In this document: positions 37,582-48,488 of the stretch, in pieces
Position numbering within the stretch: the stretch's first letter is position 1
How the letters are laid out: each line of letters begins with the position of its first letter
NCBI RefSeq assembly: GCF_006385805.1
Contig: NZ_VFSG01000001.1
Coordinates: 372,001-436,000 of the forward strand
Reading direction: 5' to 3'
DNA from: Streptococcus xiaochunlingii
GTDB lineage: Bacteria > Bacillota > Bacilli > Lactobacillales > Streptococcaceae
Length of the DNA stretch: 64,000 nt
Notes under the pieces: model-generated
What the model was told of the DNA's origin: nothing
Databases searched by the model: none
What the model saw: the letters and a program-made list of their open reading frames with translations, nothing else
Translations under genes and position numbers: made by a program

Positions 37582-37710
37582 TTCTAGGTAATATCAGATA
37601 AGGTGGTAAAATATCTACTCAGGTATTTTATTTCTTTATATGAAGATGTCGTTGTAGATCATTTTGATTTCGTTGCGAGTGCTTGCTTAGGAAAAATAAT
37701 TATAAGTATG

Positions 37711-37741
37711 TCAAGTTTAGAAAACTTGATTGTTGGAGGAT
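37711..37741 (+). promoter_or_regulatory. Hairpin and ribosome site of rpsA
   Basis: TCAAGTTT (37711-37718) pairs with AAACTTGA (37722-37729) seven bases before GGAGGA. A structured leader next to the S1 ribosome site could serve S1 autocontrol; this is inference. Confidence 0.4.
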
Positions 37742-37748
37742 TTTTTAG

Positions 37749-38948
37749 ATGAATGAATTTGAAGATTTGCTAAACAGTGTTAGCCAAGTTGAGCCAGGTG
37801 ATGTTGTTACTGCTGAAGTTTTGACAGTTGACGCTACACAAGCTAACGTTGCAATCTCTGGAACTGGTGTCGAAGGTGTCTTGACTCTTCGCGAATTGAC
37901 AAACGATCGTGATGCTGACATCAATGACTTGGTAAAACCAGGTGAAACACTTGAATTGCTTGTTCTTCGTCAAGTAGTTGGTAAAGATACTGATACAGTA
38001 ACTTACCTTGTATCTAAAAAACGTTTGGAAGCTCGCAAAGCATGGGACAAATTGGTCGGACGTGAAGAAGAAGTTGTTACTGTTAAAGGAACTCGCGCTG
38101 TTAAGGGCGGACTTTCAGTAGAATTTGAAGGACTTCGTGGATTTATTCCAGCTTCAATGCTTGATACTCGTTTTGTACGTAACACTGAACGTTTCGTAGG
38201 TCAAGAATTTGATGCCAAAATTAAAGAAGTTGACGCAAAAGAAAACCGCTTCATCCTTTCTCGTCGTGAAGTTGTTGAAGCTGCATCAGCTGCAGCTCGC
38301 GCTGAAGTATTTGGTAAATTGAACGTTGGTGACGTTGTAACTGGTAAAGTTGCCCGTATCACTAGCTTTGGTGCTTTCATCGACCTTGGTGGTGTTGATG
38401 GATTGGTTCACTTGACTGAATTGTCACACGAACGCAACGTTTCACCTAAATCAGTTGTAACTGTTGGTGAAGAAATCGAAGTGAAAGTCCTTGACTTGAA
38501 CGAAGAAGAAGGTCGCGTATCACTTTCATTGAAAGCTACAACACCTGGACCATGGGATGGCGTAGAACAAAAATTGGCTGCTGGTGATGTCATCGAAGGT
38601 ACTGTTAAACGTTTGACTGACTTCGGTGCATTCGTTGAAGTATTACCAGGTATCGATGGACTTGTACACATCTCACAAATTTCACACAAACGTGTTGAAA
38701 ATCCAAAAGATGTTCTTAAAGTTGGACAAGAAGTAACTGTTAAAGTTCTTGAAGTAAATGCTGCTGATGAACGTGTATCACTTTCTATCAAAGCTCTTGA
38801 AGAACGTCCAGCTCAAGAAGAAGGCGAAAAACAAGAAAAACGTCAACAACGTCCACGTCGTCCAAAACAAGAAAAACGTGACTTTGAACTTCCAGAAACT
38901 CAAACTGGATTCTCAATGGCTGACTTGTTTGGTGATATTGAATTGTAA
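37749..38948 (+). CDS. rpsA: 30S ribosomal protein S1
   Basis: A 399-residue protein with four S1 RNA-binding domains (about 15-85, 103-168, 188-257 and 273-345), e.g. [23 protein letters not shown], and a basic tail [12 protein letters not shown]. Four repeats are the Gram-positive form (six in E. coli). It helps bind and unfold mRNA on the small subunit. Codon use is strongly biased (GGT, GAA, CGT), as in highly expressed genes. Confidence 0.95.
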   Translation: MNEFEDLLNSVSQVEPGDVVTAEVLTVDATQANVAISGTGVEGVLTLRELTNDRDADINDLVKPGETLELLVLRQVVGKDTDTVTYLVSKKRLEARKAWDKLVGREEEVVTVKGTRAVKGGLSVEFEGLRGFIPASMLDTRFVRNTERFVGQEFDAKIKEVDAKENRFILSRREVVEAASAAARAEVFGKLNVGDVVTGKVARITSFGAFIDLGGVDGLVHLTELSHERNVSPKSVVTVGEEIEVKVLDLNEEEGRVSLSLKATTPGPWDGVEQKLAAGDVIEGTVKRLTDFGAFVEVLPGIDGLVHISQISHKRVENPKDVLKVGQEVTVKVLEVNAADERVSLSIKALEERPAQEEGEKQEKRQQRPRRPKQEKRDFELPETQTGFSMADLFGDIEL

Positions 38949-38955
38949 TCAACAT

Positions 38956-38983
38956 AAAAAGCTTGCTTAGGCAAGCTTTTTTT
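38956..38983 (+). terminator. Terminator of rpsA
   Basis: AAAAAGCTTGC and GCAAGCTTTTT around TTAG (38956-38981), with a long T tail. Confidence 0.9.
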
Positions 38984-39024
38984 ACTTGTAAAATGATCGA
39001 TTTTTTGATATACTATCATAGTTG

Positions 39025-39096
39025 CCACCCTTAGTGTAATGGATATCACGTAAGATTCCGGTTCTTGAGATGGGAGTTCGATTCTCTCAGGGTGGA
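39025..39096 (+). tRNA. tRNA-Arg (CCG)
   Basis: A 72-base tRNA. Acceptor CCACCCT pairs with AGGGTGG, anticodon loop TTCCGGT gives CCG, T-loop TTCGATT, discriminator A. It is followed by its own terminator and no CCA is encoded. Confidence 0.95.
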
Positions 39097-39105
39097 TGAC
39101 GATAG

Positions 39106-39130
39106 GAGTGCCTTAAGGCTCTCTTTTTTT
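39106..39130 (+). terminator. Terminator of tRNA-Arg
   Basis: GAGTGCC (39106-39112) pairs with GGCTCTC (39117-39123) with one mismatch, followed by seven T. Confidence 0.75.
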
Positions 39131-39220
39131 ATTTTTGGATGAAGAAAGATAGCAGTGGGTTTTTAAGAGTAGGATTGGGCTCTCAGGGCTCTCTAGGATT
39201 TCATAATAATGAGATCAAGA

Positions 39221-39248
39221 AAACACCATGTCTTAAGACATGGTGTTT
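39221..39248 (-). terminator. Terminator of ldh
   Basis: AAACACCATGTC and GACATGGTGTTT around TTAA form a 12-bp perfect stem directly after the ldh stop on the minus strand. Confidence 0.75.
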
Positions 39249-39258
39249 AACGTTTTGT

Positions 39259-40263
<1,005 letters not shown>

Positions 40264-40293
40264 CTATTTTTTGGGGTTTCCCCATTCGCATTT

Positions 40294-40322
40294 ATTCTAC
40301 CACTTTTACTTTTCTTTGTCAC
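40294..40322 (-). promoter_or_regulatory. ldh promoter
   Basis: On the minus strand: GTGACA (complement of 40317-40322) and TAGAAT (40294-40299), spacer 17. Confidence 0.7.
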
Positions 40323-40345
40323 GGTTTTACGCCTATTTTGGACGA

Positions 40346-40359
40346 TGTAAACGTTTTTA
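40346..40359. promoter_or_regulatory. Possible cre (CcpA) site between ldh and gyrA
   Basis: TGTAAACGTTTTTA matches the catabolite-response consensus TGWAARCGYTWNCA except near the end. It lies upstream of the ldh -35, the position from which CcpA activates lactate genes in related cocci. Confidence 0.5.
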
Positions 40360-40395
40360 CTCTTGTGTTCCGAAAGAGAAAAAAAGTCCTAAATG

Positions 40396-40404
40396 TGTTA
40401 TAAT
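40396..40404 (+). promoter_or_regulatory. gyrA promoter (extended -10)
   Basis: TGtTATAAT with no good -35; the ATG follows 36 bases later behind AAAGAGAGG. Confidence 0.65.
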
Positions 40405-40440
40405 AGTATGGTGAATTAATTAAAGAGAGGCATTGTTTTA

Positions 40441-42903
40441 ATGCAGGATAATAACTTAGTTGATGTTAACTTAACATCTGAAATGAAGACCAGTTTCATC
40501 GATTACGCTATGAGTGTTATCGTGTCTCGGGCTCTTCCTGACGTGCGAGATGGTTTAAAGCCAGTTCATCGTCGGATCCTTTATGGAATGAATGAACTTG
40601 GGGTTACACCAGATAAACCACATAAGAAATCTGCCCGTATTACTGGGGATGTTATGGGTAAATACCATCCACACGGGGACTCTTCTATTTATGAGGCTAT
40701 GGTTCGGATGGCTCAATGGTGGAGCTATCGCTACATGCTTGTAGATGGGCATGGGAACTTTGGTTCTATGGATGGTGATGGAGCCGCGGCCCAACGGTAT
40801 ACGGAAGCTCGTATGAGCAAGATTGCTCTTGAAATGCTTCGGGATATCAACAAGAATACAGTTGATTTCACGGATAACTATGATGCCAGTGAACGCGAAC
40901 CAAACGTCCTTCCAGCTCGCTTCCCTAACTTGTTAGTCAATGGAGCGACAGGGATTGCGGTAGGGATGGCGACAAATATCCCTCCACACAACCTCGGTGA
41001 GTCTATTGATGCTGTCAAGCTAATGATGGACAATCCTGATGTGACTACACGTGAGCTGATGGAGGTGCTTCCTGGACCAGATTTCCCAACAGGGGCCTTG
41101 GTCATGGGCAAATCAGGTATTCATAAGGCCTATGAAACAGGAAAAGGTTCAATTGTCTTACGGTCTCGGACGGAAATTGAAGAGACCAAGACAGGCCGTG
41201 AACGCATTGTCGTTACAGAATTTCCTTATATGGTCAACAAGACCAAAGTGCATGAGCATATTGTTCGTTTGGTTCAAGAAAAACGAATTGATGGGATTAC
41301 AGCAGTTCGGGATGAGTCTAACCGGGAAGGAGTTCGTTTCGTCATCGAAGTGCGCCGTGATGCCTCAGCTAATGTTATCTTAAACAACCTCTTCAAGATG
41401 ACTCAAATGCAAACCAACTTTGGTTTCAACATGTTGGCTATCCAAAATGGTGTCCCTAAGATTCTCTCTCTTCGTGAGATTTTAGGATCTTATATTGAGC
41501 ACCAAAAAGAAGTGGTGACTCGTCGGACTATCTTTGATAAAGAGAAGGCGGAAGCTCGTGCCCATATCTTGGAAGGTCTCTTAATCGCTCTCGATCACAT
41601 CGATGAAGTGATTAAAATCATCCGTAATAGTCAGACAGATGCAGAAGCACAAGCAGAATTGATGAGTAAATTCAAGCTTTCTGAGCGTCAAAGTCAGGCT
41701 ATCTTGGATATGCGTCTTCGTCGTTTGACTGGTTTGGAACGTGACAAGATTCAAAGCGAATACGATGATCTCGTTGCTTTGATTGCTGATCTTGCTGATA
41801 TTTTAGCCAAGCCAGAGCGTGTAGTTGCGATTATCAAGGAAGAATTGGACGAGGTCAAACGGAAGTTTGGAGATCCACGTCGGACAGAATTGATGGTAGG
41901 AGAAGTTCTATCACTAGAAGACGAAGATTTGATCGAAGAAAGCAATGTTTTGATTACTCTCTCTAACAAGGGTTACATCAAGCGATTGGATCAAGATGAA
42001 TTTACTGCTCAAAAACGTGGGGGACGTGGTGTTCAAGGTACAGGGGTCAAAGATGATGACTTTGTCCGTGAATTGGTTTCTACCAGCACCCATGATCGTT
42101 TGCTCTTCTTTACCAATAAGGGACGGGTTTACCGTCTGAAAGGCTATGAAATCCCTGAATACGGCCGTACAGCTAAGGGGCTTCCAATTGTCAACTTGCT
42201 CAAGTTAGATGACGGAGAATCCATTCAGACCATTATTAACGTCGCTCAGGATCGTAGTGAAGACGCTTATCTCTTCTTTACAACCCGCTCAGGTTTGGTA
42301 AAACGGACCAGTGTAGCTGAGTTTGCCAATATTCGTCAAAATGGCTTGAAAGCTCTTAACCTCAAAGATGAGGATGAGCTGATCAATGTCTTCCTCACAG
42401 ACGGAAATACGGACGTGATTATCGGGACTAAATTTGGTTATTCTGTCCGCTTCAAAGAGTCTGTTGTACGGAACATGGGGCGTTCTGCAACTGGGGTACG
42501 AGGTGTCAACCTTCGCCCAGGTGACCAAGTGGTCAGTGCAAGCGTGATTACAGACCAAGATGAAGTATTGATCATCACTGAAAAGGGATACGGTAAACGC
42601 ACGCGTGCTGATGAGTATCCAACAAAAGGACGTGGTGGTAAAGGGATTAAAACTGCTAATGTGGCTGATAAGAATGGTCCTCTAGCCGGTCTCATGACTG
42701 TCAAAGGAGATGAGGATTTGATGATTATCACCAATACAGGTGTCATGATTCGTACCAGCGTCGCCAATATTTCTCAAACTGGACGTTCGACCATGGGTGT
42801 GAAAGTGATGCGTCTGGATCAAGATGCCCAAATCGTAACCTTTACAACGGTTCAAGCTGACGAAAAAGATGAGTCAGAGACTGAAACTGAAAGTGAAGGG
42901 TAG
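40441..42903 (+). CDS. gyrA: DNA gyrase subunit A
   Basis: An 820-residue breakage-reunion subunit that introduces negative supercoils with GyrB. Catalytic Tyr120 is in [11 protein letters not shown]; the quinolone region carries wild-type Ser81 and Glu85. The GyrA-box QKRGGRG near 520-526 separates true gyrase from ParC. The acidic C-terminal tail ([14 protein letters not shown]) is normal. srtA follows 8 bases later. Confidence 0.97.
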   Translation: MQDNNLVDVNLTSEMKTSFIDYAMSVIVSRALPDVRDGLKPVHRRILYGMNELGVTPDKPHKKSARITGDVMGKYHPHGDSSIYEAMVRMAQWWSYRYMLVDGHGNFGSMDGDGAAAQRYTEARMSKIALEMLRDINKNTVDFTDNYDASEREPNVLPARFPNLLVNGATGIAVGMATNIPPHNLGESIDAVKLMMDNPDVTTRELMEVLPGPDFPTGALVMGKSGIHKAYETGKGSIVLRSRTEIEETKTGRERIVVTEFPYMVNKTKVHEHIVRLVQEKRIDGITAVRDESNREGVRFVIEVRRDASANVILNNLFKMTQMQTNFGFNMLAIQNGVPKILSLREILGSYIEHQKEVVTRRTIFDKEKAEARAHILEGLLIALDHIDEVIKIIRNSQTDAEAQAELMSKFKLSERQSQAILDMRLRRLTGLERDKIQSEYDDLVALIADLADILAKPERVVAIIKEELDEVKRKFGDPRRTELMVGEVLSLEDEDLIEESNVLITLSNKGYIKRLDQDEFTAQKRGGRGVQGTGVKDDDFVRELVSTSTHDRLLFFTNKGRVYRLKGYEIPEYGRTAKGLPIVNLLKLDDGESIQTIINVAQDRSEDAYLFFTTRSGLVKRTSVAEFANIRQNGLKALNLKDEDELINVFLTDGNTDVIIGTKFGYSVRFKESVVRNMGRSATGVRGVNLRPGDQVVSASVITDQDEVLIITEKGYGKRTRADEYPTKGRGGKGIKTANVADKNGPLAGLMTVKGDEDLMIITNTGVMIRTSVANISQTGRSTMGVKVMRLDQDAQIVTFTTVQADEKDESETETESEG

Positions 42904-42911
42904 GATAAAAA

Positions 42912-43658
42912 ATGGCTTCAAGAAGAAAAAAGAAGAAAACAAGCTTACGCAATCGCTTGATTAATATCTTTGCTACCTTACTAATCCTTTTGTCTATTGC
43001 CTTGATTTTTAATGCTCCGATTCGGAACATGATCATGGTGTGGCATACTAATCAGTATCAAGTCAACAAGGTATCGAAAAAGACCATCGATAAGAATAAA
43101 GATGCCAAGACTAGCTTTGATTTTAAAGAAGTCAAATCGCTTTCTACAGAATCTGTTATCAATGCTCAGTGGCAGGCGCAGAAGTTGCCTGTTATTGGGG
43201 GGATAGCAATTCCTGAGTTGAAGATGAACCTTCCGATTTTTAAAGGCTTAGATAATGTGGGACTCTATTATGGGGCAGGTACCATGAAAGAGGACCAGGT
43301 TATGGGGGAAAGGAATTACTCCTTGGCTAGTCACCATGTCTTTGGTTTAACAGGGGCAAATGAAATGCTCTTTTCCCCGTTAGAACATGCCAAAGCTGGA
43401 ATGAAAATCTATATCACTGATAAGGAAAAGGTGTATACCTATGTCATCAATTCTGTTGAGACAGTGACACCAGATCGTGTCGATGTCATTGCAGATCGTG
43501 AAGGGGTTAATGAAATCACCTTGGTGACCTGTGAGGATGCCGCAGCAACTTATCGTACGATTGTAAAAGGGACTTTGGAAACTTCAGTAGATTACTCCAA
43601 AGCACCAAAAGATATACTGGAAGCTTTCACAAAATCTTATAATCAAATGCAATTATAA
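42912..43658 (+). CDS. srtA: Sortase A
   Basis: A 248-residue class A sortase that attaches LPXTG proteins to peptidoglycan. An N-terminal basic tail and membrane anchor (about 17-37) place it on the outer face; catalytic His141 (LASHH), Cys207 (TLVTCED) and Arg215 (TYRTIVKG) are intact. It has no Shine-Dalgarno match of note and is co-transcribed with gyrA, the standard streptococcal arrangement. Confidence 0.97.
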   Translation: MASRRKKKKTSLRNRLINIFATLLILLSIALIFNAPIRNMIMVWHTNQYQVNKVSKKTIDKNKDAKTSFDFKEVKSLSTESVINAQWQAQKLPVIGGIAIPELKMNLPIFKGLDNVGLYYGAGTMKEDQVMGERNYSLASHHVFGLTGANEMLFSPLEHAKAGMKIYITDKEKVYTYVINSVETVTPDRVDVIADREGVNEITLVTCEDAAATYRTIVKGTLETSVDYSKAPKDILEAFTKSYNQMQL

Positions 43659-43665
43659 TCAACTT

Positions 43666-43692
43666 AAAAAGAGGTCTTTGACCTCTTTTTTT
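43666..43692 (+). terminator. Terminator of gyrA-srtA
   Basis: GAGGTC/GACCTC stem extended by five A and seven T (43666-43692). Confidence 0.9.
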
Positions 43693-43811
43693 CTGTTAAT
43701 TTTCTGCCAACTTGTAAGAGGATAGTCATGAAATGTTACCTGACTGACATATTTTTGCATGCTTTCTATTTTATAATAGAAGAGTGATAGAAAGAAGTTT
43801 GGAGGAACTGA

Positions 43812-44090
43812 ATGCTCACAGAAGATATCTATACTTTGTTAAGAAACTTCTATGGCTTACTGGTCAATGATTTCCCCAAAACAGGCCTTATTACCAAGGG
43901 GATCTACGAAGTTGAACAGGTCTTCGAAATCATTGAAAACCTTCCTGATGATCAAGAACACTTAATTCGATACGAAATTCGTCAATTTCTTGCGTCTTTG
44001 GAACAAGTGCAAGAATGCTATAGAATTAACTTCTCAAATGAAGAAACTCGAATTCTTGAAAACTTAAGAGAAGTAGTTTGTCCAATTTAA
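43812..44090 (+). CDS. Small conserved helical protein, unknown
   Basis: A 92-residue acidic, mostly helical protein (MLTEDIYTLLRNFYGLLVND) that I do not recognise. GGAGG at 43801-43805 and a TATAAT near 43774 support it as a real gene. It ends just before the hairpin that also forms the radC ribosome site, so it may be read together with radC when that terminator fails. Confidence 0.65.
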   Translation: MLTEDIYTLLRNFYGLLVNDFPKTGLITKGIYEVEQVFEIIENLPDDQEHLIRYEIRQFLASLEQVQECYRINFSNEETRILENLREVVCPI

Positions 44091-44112
44091 TTTATACAGA
44101 ATCGTCCTTTTT

Positions 44113-44150
44113 CCTCCTCAATTGCGAATTATTAATTGAGGAGGTTTTTT
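44113..44150 (+). terminator. Terminator-like hairpin that contains the radC ribosome site
   Basis: CCTCCTCAATT (44113-44123) pairs perfectly with AATTGAGGAGG (44134-44144), then six T run straight into ATG 44151. The descending arm is the radC Shine-Dalgarno sequence. The loop side holds TGCGAATT (44123-44130), close to the ComX box TACGAATA. Confidence 0.8.
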
Positions 44151-44834
44151 ATGTATCATATTGTATTTCAAGAATCAGGTCTCTTACCTAGAGAACGTTT
44201 GCTAACAGAGGGCCCTGATAAGCTCAGTCATCAAGAATTGCTGTCCATCTTATTACGGACGGGGAACAAAAATAAACCAGTCTACGAGATCGCTCAAGAC
44301 CTGTTGGCCTCACTAAAGAGTTTAAAAGAACTGGCTAGTATGAGTTTTCAGGAGTTACAGGAAGTTCCAGGAATTGGGAAAGTAAAGGCTATTGAGCTGT
44401 TAGCTGCTATTGAATTAGGGAAACGAATACAGACTTCTGAAGTGATTGAAACGGAACAAATCATGAGTAGTCAGAAGCTGGCAAAAATGATGCAACAAAA
44501 AATAGGCCATGAGAAACAGGAGCATTTACTGGCCTTGTATCTGAATACCCAAAATCAAATTATCCATCAGCAAGTGATTTTTATCGGAACAGTCAATCGT
44601 AGCATTGCAGAACCAAGAGAAATCTTGCACTATGCCATCAAGCATATGGCGACATCCTTAATCTTGGTTCACAACCACCCGTCCGGAATCATTCATCCTA
44701 GCAAGAATGATGATGGCGTTACCCAACAAATGATTGAGGCCTGCAATTGTCTAGGAATTGTTTTCCTGGACCATCTGATTGTCTCAACTGATGATTATTA
44801 TAGCTACCGGGAAGAAACAGATTTATTGGTATAG
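44151..44834 (+). CDS. radC: RadC-family JAMM/MPN+ protein
   Basis: A 227-residue protein with a helix-hairpin-helix near 65-85 ([21 protein letters not shown]) and a JAMM metalloprotease-like domain (about 100-227) with HNHPSG and the following aspartate. The old name suggests recombination, but pneumococcal radC is a competence-induced gene without a proven repair role. ATG 44151 is used; the TTG at 44136 lies inside the ribosome-site hairpin. See the hairpin entry for possible control. Confidence 0.9.
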   Translation: MYHIVFQESGLLPRERLLTEGPDKLSHQELLSILLRTGNKNKPVYEIAQDLLASLKSLKELASMSFQELQEVPGIGKVKAIELLAAIELGKRIQTSEVIETEQIMSSQKLAKMMQQKIGHEKQEHLLALYLNTQNQIIHQQVIFIGTVNRSIAEPREILHYAIKHMATSLILVHNHPSGIIHPSKNDDGVTQQMIEACNCLGIVFLDHLIVSTDDYYSYREETDLLV

Positions 44835-44840
44835 AAAAAG

Positions 44841-45014
44841 AGAATGGGACAGAAATCGGTAATTCGTTAGAATTCGATTTCGTCGTCCCACCTCCGCACA
44901 GTTGAGTAGAGCTGTAAAAGCTGATAAAATCAGCGTAGTAGAGCACACTCAACCACTGCGTCTTGCTCGATAATCTAAAGACAATTGAGAGGCTAGGACT
45001 TTTGTCCCAGCCTC
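44841..45014. repeat. 174-bp three-hairpin intergenic repeat, copy 1
   Basis: Matches 53751-53924 base for base in length with nine substitutions (about 95% identity). It folds as TGGGAC...GTCCCA, GTTGAGT...ACTCAAC and GAGGCT-GGAC...GTCC-AGCCTC. It lies between the ends of radC and rex, a convergent spacer, and is likely a bidirectional terminator. Confidence 0.9.
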
Positions 45015-45022
45015 TTTGCTTA

Positions 45023-45667
45023 TCATGAATTTTTGCGCATAAAGTAGAGAAGGGTTTGCAATTCACTGGTTAGATCGACATATTGGACTACCACATCTTT
45101 TGGAACTGTAAGGTGTACTGGAGAAAAGCTAAGGATTCCCTTGATACCAGCTTCAACCAGTAAATCTGCAACTTCTTGAGATTTTACACTTGGAACGGTT
45201 AAAATGGCTGTTTGAATCTCTTGTCCCTCAAGTTTTTCTTTTAGTGTGGAGATGCCGTAAATCGGAATACCATCTTTACTTTTAGTGCCGACTAACTTAT
45301 GATCATCCGTATCAAATGCCATGACAATTTTCATTTTGTTTCGCTCATGGAAGCGATAGTGAAGAAGGGCACTCCCCATATTTCCAATCCCGACGATAGC
45401 AACATTGGTGATGGAGTTATCATTCAAGAGATCAGCAAAGAAATTCATTAACTTTTTGACATCATAACCAAAACCACGTCGTCCAAGCTCTCCAAAGTAG
45501 GAGAAGTCACGACGAACAGTTGCGGAATCAATCCCGATGGCTTCAGCGATCTGTTTTGAATTTGCTCGTTCGATTTTCTCTGCATTAAAGCGTTTAAAAA
45601 TGCGGTAATACAAGGAGAGTCGTTTAGCAGTAGCACGAGGAATTGGATTAGTCTTATCTTGTTTCAC
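45023..45667 (-). CDS. rex: Redox-sensing repressor Rex
   Basis: A 214-residue NADH-sensing repressor. Winged helix (about 1-80) with [17 protein letters not shown] and [25 protein letters not shown], then a Rossmann domain with [10 protein letters not shown]. Rex releases DNA when NADH is high and so controls fermentation genes such as ldh in relatives. GTG 45667 is chosen: it gives the standard length, and AAAGG lies upstream. No TTGTGA-N6-TCACAA operator was found beside ldh. Confidence 0.93.
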   Translation of the reverse strand: MKQDKTNPIPRATAKRLSLYYRIFKRFNAEKIERANSKQIAEAIGIDSATVRRDFSYFGELGRRGFGYDVKKLMNFFADLLNDNSITNVAIVGIGNMGSALLHYRFHERNKMKIVMAFDTDDHKLVGTKSKDGIPIYGISTLKEKLEGQEIQTAILTVPSVKSQEVADLLVEAGIKGILSFSPVHLTVPKDVVVQYVDLTSELQTLLYFMRKNS

Positions 45668-45733
45668 AATATCACAACCTTTCAAATCTATTGTATAAAA
45701 AGTTTGTGAAAAAAGCAACTATCTTATACTAAA

Positions 45734-45757
45734 AAAACACCAAAATGGTGTTTTCTT
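45734..45757 (-). terminator. Terminator of the prs-side operon
   Basis: AAAACACCA (45734-45742) pairs with TGGTGTTTT (45746-45754); on the minus strand a run of T follows. Confidence 0.75.
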
Positions 45758-45759
45758 TG

Positions 45760-45996
45760 TTAATTGGAATTTCTTAAACTCAGATCGAACTGAATCAGAT
45801 AGCGATAAAAGTCACCGATTTTTCCAGTGAAAGGTAAGGGATGCCCCTTGTAGGTCACAGAAACAACCTGATAGGAATCTGGAATGGTCACACAGCCTGA
45901 GAAGGCTAATAGACAGTGATCGATGTTATCGTAGCTAACCTGACGTTCTTTTTGGTATGCATCCAAATAGGTGAGGACTACAGGACCATTGGTCAT
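45760..45996 (-). CDS. DUF4649 small protein
   Basis: A 78-residue protein with VVLTYLDAYQKERQVSYDN and SGCVTIPDSYQVVSVTYKG, features I associate with streptococcal DUF4649. Function unknown. Its ATG overlaps the stop of the DUF1831 gene by one base, so it is the last gene of a cysteine-desulfurase operon. Confidence 0.75.
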   Translation of the reverse strand: MTNGPVVLTYLDAYQKERQVSYDNIDHCLLAFSGCVTIPDSYQVVSVTYKGHPLPFTGKIGDFYRYLIQFDLSLRNSN

Positions 45997-46343
45997 TAGT
46001 TTTCAATCCTTTCAAAGATTTCACGTTCAACTAAACTGTCCATGAGGAAGTAGAATTTTTGTTGGATAATTTTGTTTTCTGGATTTTTAAAAATATTTAC
46101 CAAACGAAGGCCTGACTTGTCAGTAATGTTAATTTTAAATCCTGTTAAATCCTTATTGATGATAATCTTTAACTTAAAGCCATCTCCGCTATTTGGAATA
46201 GCTTCTAATAAACGATTTAATTCGTAGTTACCAACCTTTGTTTGTGCAAAAGTATTGTCACGTAGGGTATATTTCTTGATATTTGGGTGGATTGCGTATG
46301 TGTAATCACAGTTTGTTAATGAGACAGATGTTTCAAATGCCAT
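45996..46343 (-). CDS. DUF1831 protein
   Basis: A 115-residue protein of the DUF1831 family (SVSLTNCDYTYAIHPNIKKY). It overlaps the cysteine desulfurase gene by 11 bases. In Firmicutes DUF1831 genes recur next to a NifS-like desulfurase, suggesting a sulfur-handling partner, although no activity is known. Confidence 0.8.
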   Translation of the reverse strand: MAFETSVSLTNCDYTYAIHPNIKKYTLRDNTFAQTKVGNYELNRLLEAIPNSGDGFKLKIIINKDLTGFKINITDKSGLRLVNIFKNPENKIIQQKFYFLMDSLVEREIFERIEN

Positions 46344-47460
46344 GTAATTCTCCTAAAATTTTATGAATGTTTGTAATAAAAATATCGACTTCATCAGAAG
46401 TATTGAATTCGGATAAACTAATGCGAATAGATTCCTTCAAGCGAGGGGAATCTTCACCATAATAAGCTGCAAGGACGTGACTTGGTTGAACAGTCCCAGC
46501 AGTACAAGCAGAGCCAGTTGAGACTGAAATCCCTGCCATATCTAAACGAAGCAGTAGGATATCATTGCTGATACCTGGGAAGCCAATGTTCAAGACATGA
46601 GGAAGTTTGGAGTCTGTGCCATTCAGATAGAAATCTAAATCTTCTAGGCCGGTTAGGATACGTTTAGATAAGGTCTGAATATACTGATAATTTGCGTCTA
46701 ACTGATCAGTTGCTTCTTTGAGGGCTTGAGCCATTCCAGCAATTGAAATCAAGTTCTCTGTACTAGCTCGACGCTTGTCTTCTTGGTCACCCCCGTGTAA
46801 GAGATTGAAGAAGTCAGGCTTTTTAGCATAGAGAAGTCCAACTCCCTTAGGCCCGTGAAATTTATGGGCCGATGCAGTTAGAAAATCAACTCCAAGCTCT
46901 TCAGGGGCTACAGCAAGTTTACCAACGGCTTGAACAGCATCGACATGAAAAGCAGCAGGATGGTCTTTTAAAAGGTCAGAAATTGCCTTGATAGGTAAGA
47001 GATCACCCGTTTCGTTGTTGGCATACATAGTGGATACTAAAATAGTATCGGGACGAAGTGCAGCTCGAATATCTTCAGGTCGAATATTTTGATCGACTGG
47101 TTGAATGATGGTTACTTCAAATCCATATTCTTGGACCAAGTACTCAATCGGTTCAAGAACGGCATGGTGCTCAATAGCCGTGGTAATAATATGCTTCCCT
47201 TGCTGTCTATGTTTGAGACAGTAGCCCTTTATAACAGTGTTATTGCTTTCGGTCCCGCCAGAAGTGAAGATAATCTGTTGACTAGAGGTCTTTAAACAAG
47301 TTGCAACGCATTCCCTAGCGTCTCTAAGAATCTTTTTCGCTTGGCGACCGTGGGAGTGGAGACTAGAGGGATTTCCGAAACTGGTTTCCATCGTTTCTGT
47401 CATCACCTTGATTACTCCTGGGCTTAGGGGAGTGGTTGCCGCATTGTCAAAATAAATCAC
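46333..47460 (-). CDS. Cysteine desulfurase, NifS/IscS type
   Basis: A 375-residue PLP enzyme that takes sulfur from cysteine for tRNA thiolation or cofactors. N-terminus IYFDNAATTPLSPGV, PLP lysine in SAHKFHGPKG and the active cysteine in GSACTAGTVQPSHVL are all present. This is not the SufS of the Fe-S operon; the DUF1831 partner and class suggest a tRNA-modification type (IscS/NifZ-like). prs lies 9 bases upstream in the same direction. Confidence 0.88.
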   Translation of the reverse strand: MIYFDNAATTPLSPGVIKVMTETMETSFGNPSSLHSHGRQAKKILRDARECVATCLKTSSQQIIFTSGGTESNNTVIKGYCLKHRQQGKHIITTAIEHHAVLEPIEYLVQEYGFEVTIIQPVDQNIRPEDIRAALRPDTILVSTMYANNETGDLLPIKAISDLLKDHPAAFHVDAVQAVGKLAVAPEELGVDFLTASAHKFHGPKGVGLLYAKKPDFFNLLHGGDQEDKRRASTENLISIAGMAQALKEATDQLDANYQYIQTLSKRILTGLEDLDFYLNGTDSKLPHVLNIGFPGISNDILLLRLDMAGISVSTGSACTAGTVQPSHVLAAYYGEDSPRLKESIRISLSEFNTSDEVDIFITNIHKILGELHGI

Positions 47461-47469
47461 GCCATCACC

Positions 47470-48426
47470 TTATTTCTTGTGGTATGCAAAGAGTGGACTA
47501 ACTGGTTTACGCTCTTGGATACGAACAAGGGCATCTCCAATCAATTCACTTGCAGTAATGTATTTTACATTTTTTGGTTTTTGTTCTTTGGTTGCTACAG
47601 AGTCTGTAACCAAAATCTCTTTAATCGGTGCTTGATCCAGTAGGTCTGCGGCTCCCTTAACGAAAAGTCCGTGACTAGAAACGGCATAAATCTCAGTAGC
47701 GCCGTCGCGTTGAACAATTTTTGCAGCCTCAGAGAATGTTTTTCCTGTATTTAAAATATCATCGATGAGGATTGCTTTTTTACCTTTAACATCCCCGATG
47801 ATGTAGCCCTCGTCACGACTAGAGTCGTCTTGGGCGTAGTCGATGATAGCAATTGGGGCATCTAGATATTCTGCAAGATTGCGTGCGCGTTTCACTCCAG
47901 AATTTTTAGGGCTGACAACCACTACATCTGAACCGGTTAAACCTTGTTTGATATAGTGATCAGCAAATAGAGGAATCGTAAACAAGTTGTCTACTGGGAT
48001 ATCGAAGAAGCCTTGTACTTGAACCGCATGAAGATCGAGGGTTACAACACGGTCTACCCCTGCCTTGACAAGCATGTTGGCAACTAATTTTGCTGTAATT
48101 GGTTCGCGAGGAGCAGCAGTACGGTCTTGACGAGCATACCCAAAGTATGGAAGGACCACGTTTACGGTATGGGCACTTGCTCGTTGGCAAGCATCTACCA
48201 TGATTAACAATTCCATCAAGTGATTGTTCACTGGGAAGCTAGTAGATTGGATGATGTAAATATCATATCCACGCACACTTTCTTCGATATTAATTTGGAT
48301 TTCACCATCTGAGAATTGACGTGAAGAAAGCTTTCCGAGTGGGATGCCAGCAACTTCTGAAATTTTTTGTGCAATTTCTTGGTTGGAGTTGAGTGCGAAG
48401 AGCTTCATATTGTTTTTTTCTGACAT
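47470..48426 (-). CDS. prs: Ribose-phosphate pyrophosphokinase
   Basis: A 318-residue enzyme making PRPP from ribose-5-phosphate and ATP; PRPP feeds PyrE and purine, NAD and histidine synthesis. [16 protein letters not shown] and the PRPP loop [17 protein letters not shown] are intact. ATG 48426 ([10 protein letters not shown]) is chosen because GAGGA lies eight bases upstream; the ATG at 48441 overlaps that ribosome site. Confidence 0.95.
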   Translation of the reverse strand: MSEKNNMKLFALNSNQEIAQKISEVAGIPLGKLSSRQFSDGEIQINIEESVRGYDIYIIQSTSFPVNNHLMELLIMVDACQRASAHTVNVVLPYFGYARQDRTAAPREPITAKLVANMLVKAGVDRVVTLDLHAVQVQGFFDIPVDNLFTIPLFADHYIKQGLTGSDVVVVSPKNSGVKRARNLAEYLDAPIAIIDYAQDDSSRDEGYIIGDVKGKKAILIDDILNTGKTFSEAAKIVQRDGATEIYAVSSHGLFVKGAADLLDQAPIKEILVTDSVATKEQKPKNVKYITASELIGDALVRIQERKPVSPLFAYHKK

Positions 48427-48488
48427 GTGTTTGATCCTCATTTAGATATTTTTGTCTAGTCTTATTTTAGCAAAAAAATTCAGTAATT

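Noticed and set aside
45650-45720. Rex operator near the rex start (TTGTGATATTGTGAA)
   Set aside because: It is a direct, not inverted, repeat and does not fit TTGTGA-N6-TCACAA.
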